Positions 1-8,406 of a DNA stretch of 64,000 bases are shown here, in pieces. A program made the translations under genes and the position numbers. The stretch lies in the NCBI RefSeq assembly GCF_900618535.1, contig NZ_UYJA01000005.1:434001-498000 (forward strand), in the 5' to 3' direction. Each line of letters begins with the position of its first letter. The stretch's first letter is position 1. Under the pieces are notes generated by a model. That model did no database searches and was not told the origin of the DNA. It saw nothing but the letters and a program-made list of their open reading frames with translations. The stretch comes from Pseudomonas bubulae. GTDB lineage: Bacteria > Pseudomonadota > Gammaproteobacteria > Pseudomonadales > Pseudomonadaceae.

Positions 1-274
1 CCAGACGCTTGAGTTCAGGTTTGGCCAGCGTTACCAGCACCGCTTCGCGGTCAAATTTTTTCGCCAGCTGCAAACAGGCTGGCCCTGGCAGATAGCGGCC
101 CTGGCCGTTCTCTTCGGCCAGGCCCCAACGCAACAGGGTGTTGAGGTGGCGATAGGTGCTGCTCAGCGGTTGCCCCAGTTGCTCGGAAAGCGCCTTGGCG
201 GAGATCGCCTCGGCGGATTGCCCCAGGCTGACGAGGATTTGCAGCAAGCGATCAGTTGGCGTGTTGTAGTTCAT
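1..274 (-). CDS. IclR-family transcriptional regulator (N-terminal part, cut by window edge)
   Basis: The first 91 codons of a minus-strand gene run off the left edge. The visible part is a winged helix-turn-helix of IclR type: an opening helix (TPTDRLLQILVSLGQ), a recognition-helix region (LSEQLGQPLSSTYRHLNTL) and a wing (GQGRYLPGPACLQLA). IclR proteins are DNA-binding repressors or activators with a C-terminal ligand domain, which is not visible here. The start is taken at the ATG at 274-272. An in-frame ATG at 286 would add four residues and has a slightly better purine-rich upstream. The ligand and target cannot be told from this piece. Confidence 0.8.
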   Translation of the reverse strand, partial: MNYNTPTDRLLQILVSLGQSAEAISAKALSEQLGQPLSSTYRHLNTLLRWGLAEENGQGRYLPGPACLQLAKKFDREAVLVTLAKPELKRL

Positions 275-401
275 TATCGGCCCCATGCTCTTGCCTGCAT
301 GGTGCACGGTGTTTCCCATTAGCTGAAATTCGATTCCCACTGAATGGGAAAAAACCGCCAGATAGTGATCAGCGGTCGCAAATTGCCCCCCTTACAGGCA
401 C

Positions 402-436
402 AAAAAAACCGCCATCCCGAAGGATGACGGCTTTTC
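402..436 (-). terminator. Rho-independent terminator of gabP
   Basis: Read on the minus strand, a stem CCGTCATCC/GGATGGCGG with a TTCG loop is followed by a run of seven T. It lies about 35 bases after the gabP stop codon. Confidence 0.85.
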
Positions 437-467
437 TGGGTATTCAACCGCGAGAACCGTCCTGGCC

Positions 468-1859
468 TCAGTTGAGTACCGGTGCCCCCAACTTCTCAAT
501 GCGACGACGGCGTGCCACCAGCAGGCCTGCCACCACCACCAGAATGCTCAGCATACCGGTCGCCATGATTTCAACGCGATGCGCTTCCTGGAACAGCATG
601 ACCGTCAGAATAGCCACGATAAAGACGATTACCGCATAGGTCAGGCCCGGGAACAGCCACATCTTGAACGAGATGTTCTCGCCCAGGGCCGTACGCTTCT
701 GGCGCATGCGCAGTTGCGACACGGCAATCACCAGATACACCAGCAGCGCGATCGCGCCAGAGCTGGCCAGCAGGAACTCGAACACGGCAGCCGGCGCCAC
801 ATAGTTGGCAAATACCGCTACAAAAGCTGCACCCGTGGACATCATCACCGCCCAGTAAGGCGTGCCCGCAGCATTGGTGCGCTTGGCCGCAGCCGGTGCA
901 TCACCACGCTTGCTCAGGGAGTAGAGCATGCGCGAAGAGGTGTAGAGCGCCGAGTTCAGGCAACTGGTTACGGCGATCAGTACCACGATATCAACGATCA
1001 GCTTGGCATTCGGGATGCCCATGCGATCAAGTACGGTCTGGTAGGAACCCAACTGCGCCAGGCTCGGGTCGTTCCACGGCACCAGGGCCACAACGATGAA
1101 AATCGATACCAGATAGAACAGGCCAATACGCCAGATCACCGAATTGGTGGCCTTGGTGATCTGCTTGCTCGGATCTTTGGATTCCGCCGCCGCGATGGTG
1201 ACAATTTCAGTGCCCATGAACGAGAACATGGTGGTCAGCATGGCAGCCAGAACGGCGCCCATGCCATTGGGCATAAAGCCGATGGTATCGGACAGATGCG
1301 CGACACCACTGACCTGACTGGTAGGCAGATAGCCGAAAATGGCCAGCAGACCCAAAATGATAAAGCCAATAATCGCCAGCACCTTGACCAGCGCAAACCA
1401 GAACTCGAACTCACCGTAGTTCTTGACGCTGAACAGGTTGGTGGCGGTCAGCAACAGGGTGATGACCAGGGTAAACACCCAGATCGCCGTACCCGGGAAC
1501 CAGGCATGCAGGATGGTACCTGCGGCGACAGCTTCCAGCGGGATCACCAGGACCCAGAACCACCAGTACAGCCAGCCAATGGTAAAACCAGCCCAATGCC
1601 CGATGGCACGGTCGGCGTAAGTGGAGAACGAACCGGTATCAGGCGAGGCAACGGCCATTTCGGCCAGCATGCGCATCACCAGCACGACCAAGGTGCCTGC
1701 TGCGGCATAAGCCAGCAACACGGCAGGGCCCGCTTGGGCAATCGCGTGTCCGGAACCGACAAACAAACCGGCGCCGATAACACCGGCAATCGACAGCATG
1801 GTCACATGCCGTGGTTTGAGCCCTTGTTCCAGGCCGCTAGAGGATTGCGTATTGCTCAT
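468..1859 (-). CDS. gabP: GABA permease (APC-family amino-acid transporter)
   Basis: A 463-residue inner-membrane permease of the amino acid-polyamine-organocation family, expected to have 12 membrane helices. It resembles E. coli GabP closely over its whole length, including LKPRHVTMLSIAGVIGAGLF near residue 15, the stretch around LAEMAVASPDTGSFSTYAD, GWLYWWFWVLVIPLEA, and TSCLNSALYTSSRMLYSLS with RGDAPA near residue 320. GabP imports 4-aminobutyrate and related compounds with protons. The gene stands alone, with its own terminator and no gabDT beside it in this window. Substrate specificity is inferred from similarity; a proline- or aromatic-type APC permease is less likely. Confidence 0.85.
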   Translation of the reverse strand: MSNTQSSSGLEQGLKPRHVTMLSIAGVIGAGLFVGSGHAIAQAGPAVLLAYAAAGTLVVLVMRMLAEMAVASPDTGSFSTYADRAIGHWAGFTIGWLYWWFWVLVIPLEAVAAGTILHAWFPGTAIWVFTLVITLLLTATNLFSVKNYGEFEFWFALVKVLAIIGFIILGLLAIFGYLPTSQVSGVAHLSDTIGFMPNGMGAVLAAMLTTMFSFMGTEIVTIAAAESKDPSKQITKATNSVIWRIGLFYLVSIFIVVALVPWNDPSLAQLGSYQTVLDRMGIPNAKLIVDIVVLIAVTSCLNSALYTSSRMLYSLSKRGDAPAAAKRTNAAGTPYWAVMMSTGAAFVAVFANYVAPAAVFEFLLASSGAIALLVYLVIAVSQLRMRQKRTALGENISFKMWLFPGLTYAVIVFIVAILTVMLFQEAHRVEIMATGMLSILVVVAGLLVARRRRIEKLGAPVLN

Positions 1860-2402
1860 TGGGACTACCTTTCATTGAAGCCATTCCGAGCACCCGCGTT
1901 GACTTTCGTAAAAAGTAACCAACGGGGCGTTTAGAATCCTTGACGCAATAACTGAGCCAGAATGTGACACATGCACGGTTTCCGCGGGCTGCAACGATTT
2001 GCAACAGACATTGCAAGCCATTGAGCGCAATGGCATTTCGCCAAGTCGTTACCGAAACACTCAGCTACAAGGGTCTCGACGCACCAAAAATACCCAAAAC
2101 ACCCCATATGGCCCAAAAGCAGTGCACATCTTTAACCTTTAGTAGGTTCGCGCTTCCAACACCGGGCCAAAGCTGGCAACATCGCGACCTTTTTTAAGCG
2201 ACACCTGTCTGGCCGAACGGCGAATTACAGGGTCGGTTGTTGTCGGCGCGACACTCTGCTGTAGCGATGCGACAAACTGCCACCCTCGCGCCTTTTGTGT
2301 CTTCAGGGCGGCTGGTTGCCTCTGCAACCCTATGCTAGCTTGGCCTGCGCCAGGAAGGCCGCCCAACAGCAGGATCGCACCCGAACACAAAGAGGAACGC
2401 AC
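1860..2402. other. Divergent intergenic region between gabP and the ABC operon
   Basis: 543 bases without a convincing gene. This should hold the promoters of both gabP (minus) and the ABC transporter operon (plus). An inverted repeat GCCATTG-N4-CAATGGC at 2017-2034 is the only clear symmetric site and could be an operator. The short open frames on both strands here lack good ribosome-binding sites and family features. Confidence 0.5.
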
Positions 2403-3176
2403 ATGGCTTTGGCCACGCCCGCGCTTGAAATCCGCAACTTGCACAAACGCTACGGCGAGCTTGAGGTACTCAAGGGTATCTCGCTGACCGCACGCGACGG
2501 CGACGTGATCTCGATCCTGGGTTCTTCCGGTTCCGGCAAGTCCACTCTGCTGCGCTGCATCAACCTTCTGGAAAACCCCCACGAAGGCCAGATCGTGGTC
2601 GCCGGGGAAGAGCTCAAACTCAAGAAAGCCAAAAATGGCGAACTGATCGCGGCCGACGGCAAGCAGATCAACCGCATGCGCAGCGAACTGGGTTTTGTGT
2701 TTCAAAACTTTAACCTGTGGCCGCACATGACCATCCTCGACAACATTATCGAGGCGCCACGTCGCGTACTGGGGCAAAGCAAGGCCGAGGCCATCGAAGT
2801 GGCCGAAGCATTGCTGGCCAAAGTCGGCATTGCCGAAAAACGCCATGCCTATCCGTCCGAATTGTCCGGTGGCCAGCAGCAACGCGCAGCGATTGCCCGC
2901 ACCCTGGCCATGCAGCCCAAAGTGATTCTGTTCGATGAACCGACATCGGCACTTGACCCGGAAATGGTTCAAGAAGTACTTAGTGTGATCCGCGCACTCG
3001 CCGAAGAAGGTCGCACTATGCTGTTGGTCACCCACGAAATGGGCTTTGCCCGTCAGGTGTCCAGCGAAGTAGTGTTTTTGCACCAGGGCCTGATCGAAGA
3101 GCAAGGGTCGCCAGAACAGGTGTTCGACAACCCGGTTTCGGCGCGCTGTAAACAATTCATGTCCAGCAACCGCTAA
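2403..3176 (+). CDS. Amino-acid ABC transporter ATP-binding protein (HisP/ArtP type)
   Basis: A 257-residue ABC ATPase that powers polar amino-acid import. Visible motifs are Walker A GSSGSGKST (40-48), Q-loop FVFQNFNLWPH (98-108), signature LSGGQQQR (154-161), Walker B VILFDEPTSALDP (174-186) and the switch His in LLVTHEMGF. The inserted segment before the Q-loop (ELKLKKAKNGELIAADGKQI) is typical of HisP-like ATPases for histidine or basic amino acids. The ATG at 2403 is chosen because AGAGGAA sits a few bases upstream; an open frame extends to 2295 but lacks this support. It is the first gene of a five-gene operon. Confidence 0.93.
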   Translation: MALATPALEIRNLHKRYGELEVLKGISLTARDGDVISILGSSGSGKSTLLRCINLLENPHEGQIVVAGEELKLKKAKNGELIAADGKQINRMRSELGFVFQNFNLWPHMTILDNIIEAPRRVLGQSKAEAIEVAEALLAKVGIAEKRHAYPSELSGGQQQRAAIARTLAMQPKVILFDEPTSALDPEMVQEVLSVIRALAEEGRTMLLVTHEMGFARQVSSEVVFLHQGLIEEQGSPEQVFDNPVSARCKQFMSSNR

Positions 3177-3189
3177 CGGAGCAACACGA

Positions 3190-3945
3190 ATGCAGAACTA
3201 TAAAAAGCTTCTCATGGCCGCTGCCGCCACACTGGTTTTCAGCGCCAACGCCTTGGCTGCAGACAAGTACAAAGTCGGCATTGAGGGCGCTTACCCACCG
3301 TTCAACAACAAGAACGCCAGTGGTGAAGTCGTGGGCTTCGACCCGGATATCGCCATGGCCCTGTGCGCCAAGATGAAAGCCGAGTGTGAAATCGTCACCT
3401 CCGACTGGGACGGCATCATCCCGGCACTGAACGCCAAAAAGTACGATTTCATCGTGTCGTCGCTGTCGATCACTGACGAACGCAAGCAGGCGGTGGACTT
3501 CACCGACCCGTACTACTCCAACAAGCAGCAGTTCATCGCGCCGAAAAAAGTCGACTTCAAAACCGACCTCGCGTCCCTCAAGGGCAAGGCCCTGGGCACC
3601 CAGCGTTCAACCCAGGCTGCGACCTGGCTGGATGACAACCTGGGTACCGACGCCACCATCTCCCTGTACGACACTCAGGAAAACGCCTACCTCGACCTGA
3701 CTTCGGGCCGTGTAGACGCGCTGCTGGCTGACAAGTACGCCAACTACGACTGGCTGAAAAGCCCGGCTGGCCAGGCATACGAGTTCAAGGGTGAACCGGT
3801 CAACGAAGACGACAAGGTCGGCATCGCCCTGCGCAAAGGCGACAACGAACTGCGTGCCAAGCTGAACCTGGCCCTCAAGCAAATCGTTGAAGACGGCACG
3901 TACAAGAAGATCAACGACAAGTACTTCCCGTTCAGCATCTACTGA
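3190..3945 (+). CDS. Periplasmic amino-acid-binding protein (family 3, HisJ/ArgT-like)
   Basis: A 251-residue solute-binding protein with a signal peptide (residues 1-23, cleavage after ANALA) and a family-3 core: YKVGIEGAYPPFNNKN, GFDPDIAMALCAKMKAECE, DWDGIIPALNAKKYD and SITDERKQAVDFTDPYY. This arrangement is typical of lysine/arginine/ornithine or histidine binding proteins. It follows the ATPase by 13 bases and precedes two permeases, completing an importer. Exact substrate not determined; the paired Cys near residue 60 (LCAKMKAEC) also occurs in HisJ and LAO proteins. Confidence 0.93.
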   Translation: MQNYKKLLMAAAATLVFSANALAADKYKVGIEGAYPPFNNKNASGEVVGFDPDIAMALCAKMKAECEIVTSDWDGIIPALNAKKYDFIVSSLSITDERKQAVDFTDPYYSNKQQFIAPKKVDFKTDLASLKGKALGTQRSTQAATWLDDNLGTDATISLYDTQENAYLDLTSGRVDALLADKYANYDWLKSPAGQAYEFKGEPVNEDDKVGIALRKGDNELRAKLNLALKQIVEDGTYKKINDKYFPFSIY

Positions 3946-3952
3946 CCTGCCT

Positions 3953-3980
3953 GACCGGTGCGCCTGTAGGCGCGCCGGTC
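3953..3980 (+). promoter_or_regulatory. Intercistronic hairpin after the binding-protein gene
   Basis: A 12-base-pair stem (GACCGGTGCGCC / GGCGCGCCGGTC, one G-U pair in RNA) with a TGTA loop lies directly between the binding-protein stop and the first permease. There is no T-run. Such hairpins commonly protect the upstream mRNA, so the binding protein is made in excess of the membrane subunits. Confidence 0.6.
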
Positions 3981-4002
3981 CCTAGCAAAGCCTGCCTACC
4001 CC

Positions 4003-4695
4003 ATGACTATCGATTTATACGGATTCGGCCCGGCGCTTGCCGCTGGCGCGCTGATGACCGTCAAACTGGCACTTACCGCGCTGTGTCTGGGCCTGGTGCT
4101 CGGATTGCTCGGTGCCTTGGCCAAGACCTCCCCCTTCAAACCGCTTAGATGGTTGGGCGGCGCCTATTCGACCCTGGTTCGCGGCGTGCCCGAACTGCTC
4201 TGGGTGTTGCTGATCTACTTTGGCAGCGTGAACCTGGTGCGCACCATCGGCGAATACATCGGCATGCCCGATCTCACCCTCAGCGCCTTTGCGGCGGGTG
4301 TACTCGCGCTGGGCCTGTGCTTTGGTGCCTATGCCACCGAAGTGTTCCGCGGTGCCATCCTGGCCATTCCCAAGGGCCACCGCGAAGCGGGCATGGCACT
4401 GGGCCTGTCCAAACCGCGGATTTTCACCAAGCTGGTGCTGCCGCAAATGTGGCGTATTGCCCTGCCCGGCCTGGGTAACCTGTTCATGATCCTGATGAAG
4501 GACACCGCGCTGGTGTCGGTCATCGGCCTTGAAGAAATCATGCGTCAGGCGCAAAACGCCGTGACCTTCGCCAAACACCCGTTCACCTTCTACATGGTGG
4601 CAGCCGTGATGTACCTGGGCCTTACCGTACTGGCCATGGGCACTATGCACGTGCTTGAAAAACGCGCAGCGCGCGGCTTCGTGAGGAGGACGTAA
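4003..4695 (+). CDS. Amino-acid ABC transporter permease (HisQ-like)
   Basis: A 230-residue inner-membrane subunit with about five membrane helices. The permease-ATPase coupling motif is visible around residues 105-145: YATEVFRGAILAIPKGHREA, then GLSKPRIFTKLVLPQMWRIALPGLGN. The N-terminal GAALMTVKLAL-like stretch is typical of His/Glu/Gln/Arg permeases (HisMQ family). It sits 57 bases after the binding-protein gene with the hairpin in between and overlaps the next permease gene by one base, indicating translational coupling. Confidence 0.92.
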   Translation: MTIDLYGFGPALAAGALMTVKLALTALCLGLVLGLLGALAKTSPFKPLRWLGGAYSTLVRGVPELLWVLLIYFGSVNLVRTIGEYIGMPDLTLSAFAAGVLALGLCFGAYATEVFRGAILAIPKGHREAGMALGLSKPRIFTKLVLPQMWRIALPGLGNLFMILMKDTALVSVIGLEEIMRQAQNAVTFAKHPFTFYMVAAVMYLGLTVLAMGTMHVLEKRAARGFVRRT

Positions 4696-5384
4696 TGGAG
4701 TGGGAAGTAATCCTCAAGTGGCTGCCCAAGCTGATGCAGGGTGCGACCCTGACCCTGGAGCTGACCGCCATCTCGGTGATCGCCGGTCTGATCGTGGCCA
4801 TCCCGTTGGGCATCGCCCGCTCATCCAAGCTCTGGTATGTGCGCTCACTGCCCTACGCCTACATCTTTTTCTTCCGTGGCACGCCGTTGCTGATCCAGCT
4901 GTTTCTGGTCTATTACGGCCTGGCGCAGTTCGATGTGGTGCGTGACAGCGCGTTGTGGCCGTACCTGCGCAGCCCGTTCTGGTGCGCGATCATCACCATG
5001 ACCCTGCACACCGCTGCCTACATTGCCGAGATCCTGCGCGGCGCGATCCAGGCCATCCCGCCAGGTGAAATCGAGGCAGCACGGGCCCTGGGCATGTCGC
5101 GTTTCAAGACCCTGGTGCATATCGTCCTGCCACGCGCTGCACGCATCGGTCTGCCGGCCTACAGCAACGAAGTGATCCTGATGCTCAAAGCCAGCTCGTT
5201 GGCGAGTACCGTGACCCTGCTGGAACTGACCGGCATGACTCGCACCATCATTGCCCGCAACTACCAGACCGTGGACATGTTCCTGGCTGCCGGGGCAATT
5301 TACCTGGTCATGTCGTTTGTGCTGATCCAGGGCTTCAAACTGCTGGAGCGCTGGTTGCGCGTCGATGCCTGCCAAGGGCGCTGA
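4695..5384 (+). CDS. Amino-acid ABC transporter permease (HisM-like)
   Basis: A 229-residue second membrane subunit, with EILRGAIQAIPPGEIEAARALG around residue 115 as the coupling EAA-type loop and FFFRGTPLLIQLFLVYYG near residue 55, as in HisM. Its ATG overlaps the stop codon of the preceding permease (TAATG). The two permeases are expected to form the membrane heterodimer of the importer. The 3' end overlaps the next gene by 20 bases. Confidence 0.92.
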   Translation: MEWEVILKWLPKLMQGATLTLELTAISVIAGLIVAIPLGIARSSKLWYVRSLPYAYIFFFRGTPLLIQLFLVYYGLAQFDVVRDSALWPYLRSPFWCAIITMTLHTAAYIAEILRGAIQAIPPGEIEAARALGMSRFKTLVHIVLPRAARIGLPAYSNEVILMLKASSLASTVTLLELTGMTRTIIARNYQTVDMFLAAGAIYLVMSFVLIQGFKLLERWLRVDACQGR

Positions 5385-6573
5385 CCTGCTTGCCCGCTTC
5401 GAGGCGCTGGACGGGTTTCTGCAAAACCACCAGCACCTCTGGCGCCCACGGCCCTTCACTCAGTTGAACGTGCCGTGGGAAGCGCAACACCCGGAACTGG
5501 CGCAGTGGTTGCGCCAGCGTTCGCTGCAAGAAGCCGAAGCCAGCCACAACCACCCCCAACACCTGCCCGCCCCTGCGCCGTTCCCTGAACTGGCGGCGAC
5601 TTCCCTTGCCCTGAGCGCAGTGCCACGACTAGCGGCCCAAGCCCTTGCGCCCGCAAACCCGCGCTTACAAGTGGATGTACCCGGGCGCAAATGGCAACAG
5701 ATCGAGGCCTTCGCCCAGAGCCTGACCTTTGCACAAGCGCCAACCCACTGGCTGGACTGGTGTGCGGGCAAGGGGCATTTGGGGCGCCGGCTGTTAAGTG
5801 CCGGGCAACAACTGACGTGCCTGGAATATGATCCGGCATTGATCGAATCCGGCCAACACCTGAGCCAGCGTCATCAACTGGCGGCCCGTCATGTTCAGCA
5901 AGATGTGCTCGCTGAAGCAGCAGCCCGGCAGCTCACACCCCAAATGACACCCGTGGCGCTGCACGCCTGCGGCGATTTGCATGTGCGCCTGCTGCAACTG
6001 GCCAGCGCGGCGGGTTGTGCACAACTTGCCGTGTCCCCCTGCTGCTACAACCGCATCGGCGGGTCGCACTATCAAGCGTTATCCACAGCCGCCAAGGCAT
6101 CTTCCCTGCAACTGTCGCTGGAAGACCTGAGCCTGCCCATGAGCGAAACCGTGACCGCCGGCACCCGCGTGCGCCTTCAGCGTGACCAGTCGATGGCACG
6201 GCGCTTGGGTTTTGATCTGTGGCAGCGCCAGCGCCGTCAGTGTGATGAGTACTTATCCACACCCTCGCTGCCCAGCAGTTGGCTGAACAAGCCGTTTGCC
6301 GAGTACTGCTCGGACTTGGCGGCGCTGAAGAACTTATCCACAAGTGGCGAAGAAGACTGGCCGGCGCTGGAAGCCGCAGGCTGGGAGAGGTTGGCGCAGG
6401 TGCGCAACCTGGAATTGGTGCGCGGGCTGTTTCGCCGCCCGCTGGAGCTGTGGCTGGTGCTGGATCGCGCCTTGTACCTGGAGGAGAACGGCTATGCAGT
6501 GCAGGTTGGCGAGTTCTGCGACAGCCAGCTGACGCCGCGCAATTTGATGGTGCTTGCGCAGCGCTGTGGATAA
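5365..6573 (+). CDS. Class I SAM-dependent methyltransferase (METTL25/SPCCYNR-type)
   Basis: A 402-residue cytoplasmic protein. The SAM-binding motif I is WLDWCAGKGHLGRRLL near residue 135, followed by the acidic strand LTCLEYDP. Around residues 195-230 come ALHACGDLH and then the cysteine-bearing AVSPCCYNRIGG, a pattern of the Methyltransf_32 group. The substrate is unknown. The gene overlaps the upstream permease gene by 20 bases, so it is probably co-transcribed, although no metabolic link to amino-acid uptake is evident. Three Leu-Ser-Thr triplets are encoded as TTATCCACA, identical to a DnaA box, and the stop codon falls in a fourth, inverted copy. Confidence 0.8.
   Translation: MPAKGADLLARFEALDGFLQNHQHLWRPRPFTQLNVPWEAQHPELAQWLRQRSLQEAEASHNHPQHLPAPAPFPELAATSLALSAVPRLAAQALAPANPRLQVDVPGRKWQQIEAFAQSLTFAQAPTHWLDWCAGKGHLGRRLLSAGQQLTCLEYDPALIESGQHLSQRHQLAARHVQQDVLAEAAARQLTPQMTPVALHACGDLHVRLLQLASAAGCAQLAVSPCCYNRIGGSHYQALSTAAKASSLQLSLEDLSLPMSETVTAGTRVRLQRDQSMARRLGFDLWQRQRRQCDEYLSTPSLPSSWLNKPFAEYCSDLAALKNLSTSGEEDWPALEAAGWERLAQVRNLELVRGLFRRPLELWLVLDRALYLEENGYAVQVGEFCDSQLTPRNLMVLAQRCG
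6079..6573. repeat. Four perfect DnaA-box 9-mers
   Basis: TTATCCACA occurs at 6079-6087, 6253-6261 and 6334-6342, and its reverse complement TGTGGATAA at 6565-6573. All lie in the 3' part of the methyltransferase gene. The three forward copies are in the same reading frame and use the rare TTA leucine codon. Whether DnaA binds here is inference. Confidence 0.7.
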
Positions 6574-6577
6574 CCCT

Positions 6578-6662
6578 GTGGGAGCGGGCTTGCTCGCGAT
6601 TCAGGCGCTGCGGTCTGACAGTTAAACCACAGCGATCTCATCGCGAGCAAGCCCGCTCCCAC
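6578..6662. repeat. REPIN (two inverted REP sequences)
   Basis: An 85-base element with outer arms GTGGGAGCGGGCTTGCTCGC and its complement, separated by about 40 bases. It belongs to the same family as the other GTGGGAGC elements in the window and lies between the convergent methyltransferase and hiuH genes. Confidence 0.85.
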
Positions 6663-6678
6663 AAAGGGTTTCGCAGGA

Positions 6679-7089
6679 CTACGACCCGCGATATGTCGAA
6701 AAACCATAAGGGCTGAGCAACAACGGAATGTGGTAATGCTGATCCACATTCTTCACTTCAAAAATCACCGGGATTTCCGGGAAGAACGTGTCACGCCCTG
6801 CCTTCTTGAAATAATCGCCGGTCTTGAATACCACCCGGTACTCCCCCGCCTCGAACGCCTGCTTGCCCGGGAACAACTCGCCAATACGTCCCTGCTCATT
6901 GGTCACGCCTTGCGCCAGTGGCTGCCAATCCTTGCCCACATGCTTTTCCAGGGTCACATTGACCCCCGGGGACGGCAGACCGTTTTCAAGATTCAGCACA
7001 TGCACACTCAACGGATTGCCGGCAGCCAGCGCCAGGCTCGACACAGCGCTCAGGCTTAAAGCCGCCAGGGTGATTCGCAACGATTTCAT
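6679..7089 (-). CDS. hiuH: 5-hydroxyisourate hydrolase, periplasmic (transthyretin-like)
   Basis: A 136-residue transthyretin-family enzyme that opens 5-hydroxyisourate, the unstable product of urate oxidation. A signal peptide (residues 1-22, ending SLALA) puts it in the periplasm. Family signatures are the N-terminal LSVHVLNLENGLPSPGVNV with the catalytic His, the R in GEYRVVFKTGDYF, HYHIPLLLSPYGFSTY near the end and the C-terminal YRGS. It is followed on the minus strand by the convergent methyltransferase gene and preceded by a GlcG-like gene. In E. coli the homologue lies beside the HprRS regulators, and a similar two-component pair lies just upstream here. Confidence 0.92.
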   Translation of the reverse strand: MKSLRITLAALSLSAVSSLALAAGNPLSVHVLNLENGLPSPGVNVTLEKHVGKDWQPLAQGVTNEQGRIGELFPGKQAFEAGEYRVVFKTGDYFKKAGRDTFFPEIPVIFEVKNVDQHYHIPLLLSPYGFSTYRGS

Positions 7090-7116
7090 GGTAAGTCCTC
7101 AGTGGTTAAAATCTGA

Positions 7117-7596
7117 TCAACGTTGAATGGTCAGGCCAACTTGCCCGGCAGCCTTGATCGCGCAGGCTTCGTCCTGCTCAGCACCGCCCGCCCCGGCCAC
7201 GCCCAGCGCGCCCACCAGTTCACCTTCGGCGAACAACGGCACACCGCCGCCCAGCAGCAACAGCTCGGAAATGGAGTTGAGATTGGCGGCCTCGGGGTTG
7301 TTACGCGCACGCTCGGCAAACAGGCGGGTCGGGGTTTTGGTCGACAGCGCGGTATACGCTTTGCGCTGGCTCGCCAGCAGGTTGTGCGGGCCAACGCCTT
7401 CCGGACGCTGCGCCATCAGCACGTTGCCACCCCGGTCGAGCACGCTCAGCGCCCCGGTGCAGTGCTTGAGGGTCGCGTCGGCCAACTGGCGGGCGGTGGC
7501 CAGGTCCAGATCGGCATGGCGCGCCAGATTCGGCGCCGCCTGGGCCGCGCCGGCAACGCCAACGGCAGTCCACAACAACAAGGTTTTCAACATCAT
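7117..7596 (-). CDS. Exported GlcG/HbpS-family protein
   Basis: A 159-residue protein with a signal peptide (cleavage after GAAQA) and the GlcG/HbpS fold: ALSVLDRGGNVLMAQRPEGVGPHNLLASQRKAYTA in pieces around residues 50-85, and GGGVPLFAEGELVGALGVAGA near residue 120. Family members bind haem or small molecules, and some act as redox sensors for a two-component system. The start is placed at the ATG at 7596 because AGGAG lies seven bases upstream; a TTG two codons earlier is less likely. It lies 27 bases upstream of hiuH in the same direction, so the two probably form one unit controlled from 7661-7678. Confidence 0.78.
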   Translation of the reverse strand: MMLKTLLLWTAVGVAGAAQAAPNLARHADLDLATARQLADATLKHCTGALSVLDRGGNVLMAQRPEGVGPHNLLASQRKAYTALSTKTPTRLFAERARNNPEAANLNSISELLLLGGGVPLFAEGELVGALGVAGAGGAEQDEACAIKAAGQVGLTIQR

Positions 7597-7660
7597 GGGC
7601 AAGCTCCTGTGCGAATGGGCCCACCTTAACCAGCGCTCCGCGTCAGAACCCCGTCAGTTG

Positions 7661-7678
7661 CATTACAAGTTTGTAATA
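7661..7678. promoter_or_regulatory. HprR/CusR-type operator palindrome
   Basis: CATTACAAGTTTGTAATA is a near-perfect palindrome midway between the divergent GlcG-like/hiuH genes and the response-regulator gene. It matches the E. coli HprR box as I remember it (CATTACAAAATTGTAATG) at 15 of 18 positions. It is probably the binding site of the adjacent response regulator for both directions. Confidence 0.7.
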
Positions 7679-7731
7679 GGCAACACCGACGAAGGCGCCT
7701 AGCCTGTGCAGACGATTGATCGAGGTGTGCG

Positions 7732-8406
7732 ATGCGTTTGCTAGTGGTTGAAGATGAAGCCAAGACCGCCGACTTCCTGGCCAAGGGCCTCAAGGAGTCC
7801 GGCTTTGCCGTGGATGTGGCACTCAACGGCCTGGACGGGCGTTACTTTATCGAGCAGCAGGAATACGACCTGATCATCCTTGATGTGATGCTGCCGGGGC
7901 TCAATGGCTGGCAACTGCTGCAACTGATTCGCCAGCGCGGCGCCACTCCGGTGCTGTTCTTGACCGCCAGGGATGCTATCGAAGACCGCGTGCGCGGTCT
8001 GGAGCTAGGCGCCGACGATTACCTGCTCAAGCCTTTCGCCTTTGCCGAGTTGCTCGCCCGGGTGCGCACGCTGCTGCGTCGCGGCCCGCTACGCGAGGCC
8101 GAGTCGTATGCCATCGCCGATCTTGAAATCGACGTGCTGCGCCGTCGCGTCAGCCGGGGTGGCCAGCGCATCAGCCTGACCAACAAGGAATTCGCCCTGC
8201 TGCAACTGCTGGCCAGCCGCCAGGGCGAGGTGCTGTCCCGCACCCTGATCGCCTCCCAAGTGTGGAACCTCAATTTCGACAGCGACACCAATATGGTCGA
8301 AGTCGCCGTGCGTCGCCTGCGGGCCAAGGTCGACGATCCCTACATGCCCAAGTTGATCCACACCGTGCGCGGCGTTGGTTATCAACTGGAAGCACCCGAT
8401 GAGTAA
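7732..8406 (+). CDS. OmpR-family response regulator (HprR/CusR-like)
   Basis: A 224-residue regulator: receiver domain (phosphoacceptor D51 in LIILDVMLPG, with acidic residues VEDEA at 7-9 and K in LLKPFAF) followed by a winged-helix DNA-binding domain (ISLTNKEFALLQLLASRQGEVLSR, then VAVRRLRAKVDDP...VRGVGYQLE). It belongs to the heavy-metal/HprR branch. The palindrome at 7661-7678 just upstream fits its likely binding site. The stop overlaps the kinase start by eight bases. Hydrogen-peroxide or hypochlorite response is inferred from the E. coli HprRS-hiuH arrangement; copper sensing is the alternative. Confidence 0.9.
   Translation: MRLLVVEDEAKTADFLAKGLKESGFAVDVALNGLDGRYFIEQQEYDLIILDVMLPGLNGWQLLQLIRQRGATPVLFLTARDAIEDRVRGLELGADDYLLKPFAFAELLARVRTLLRRGPLREAESYAIADLEIDVLRRRVSRGGQRISLTNKEFALLQLLASRQGEVLSRTLIASQVWNLNFDSDTNMVEVAVRRLRAKVDDPYMPKLIHTVRGVGYQLEAPDE

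Noticed and set aside
579..1934. Long plus-strand frame opposite gabP
   Set aside because: Very rich in Arg/Gln/His with no domain, typical of the antisense of a membrane-protein gene.
6079..6573. Chromosomal replication origin
   Set aside because: No dnaA, dnaN, rnpA or AT-rich unwinding region nearby; the boxes lie inside a coding gene.
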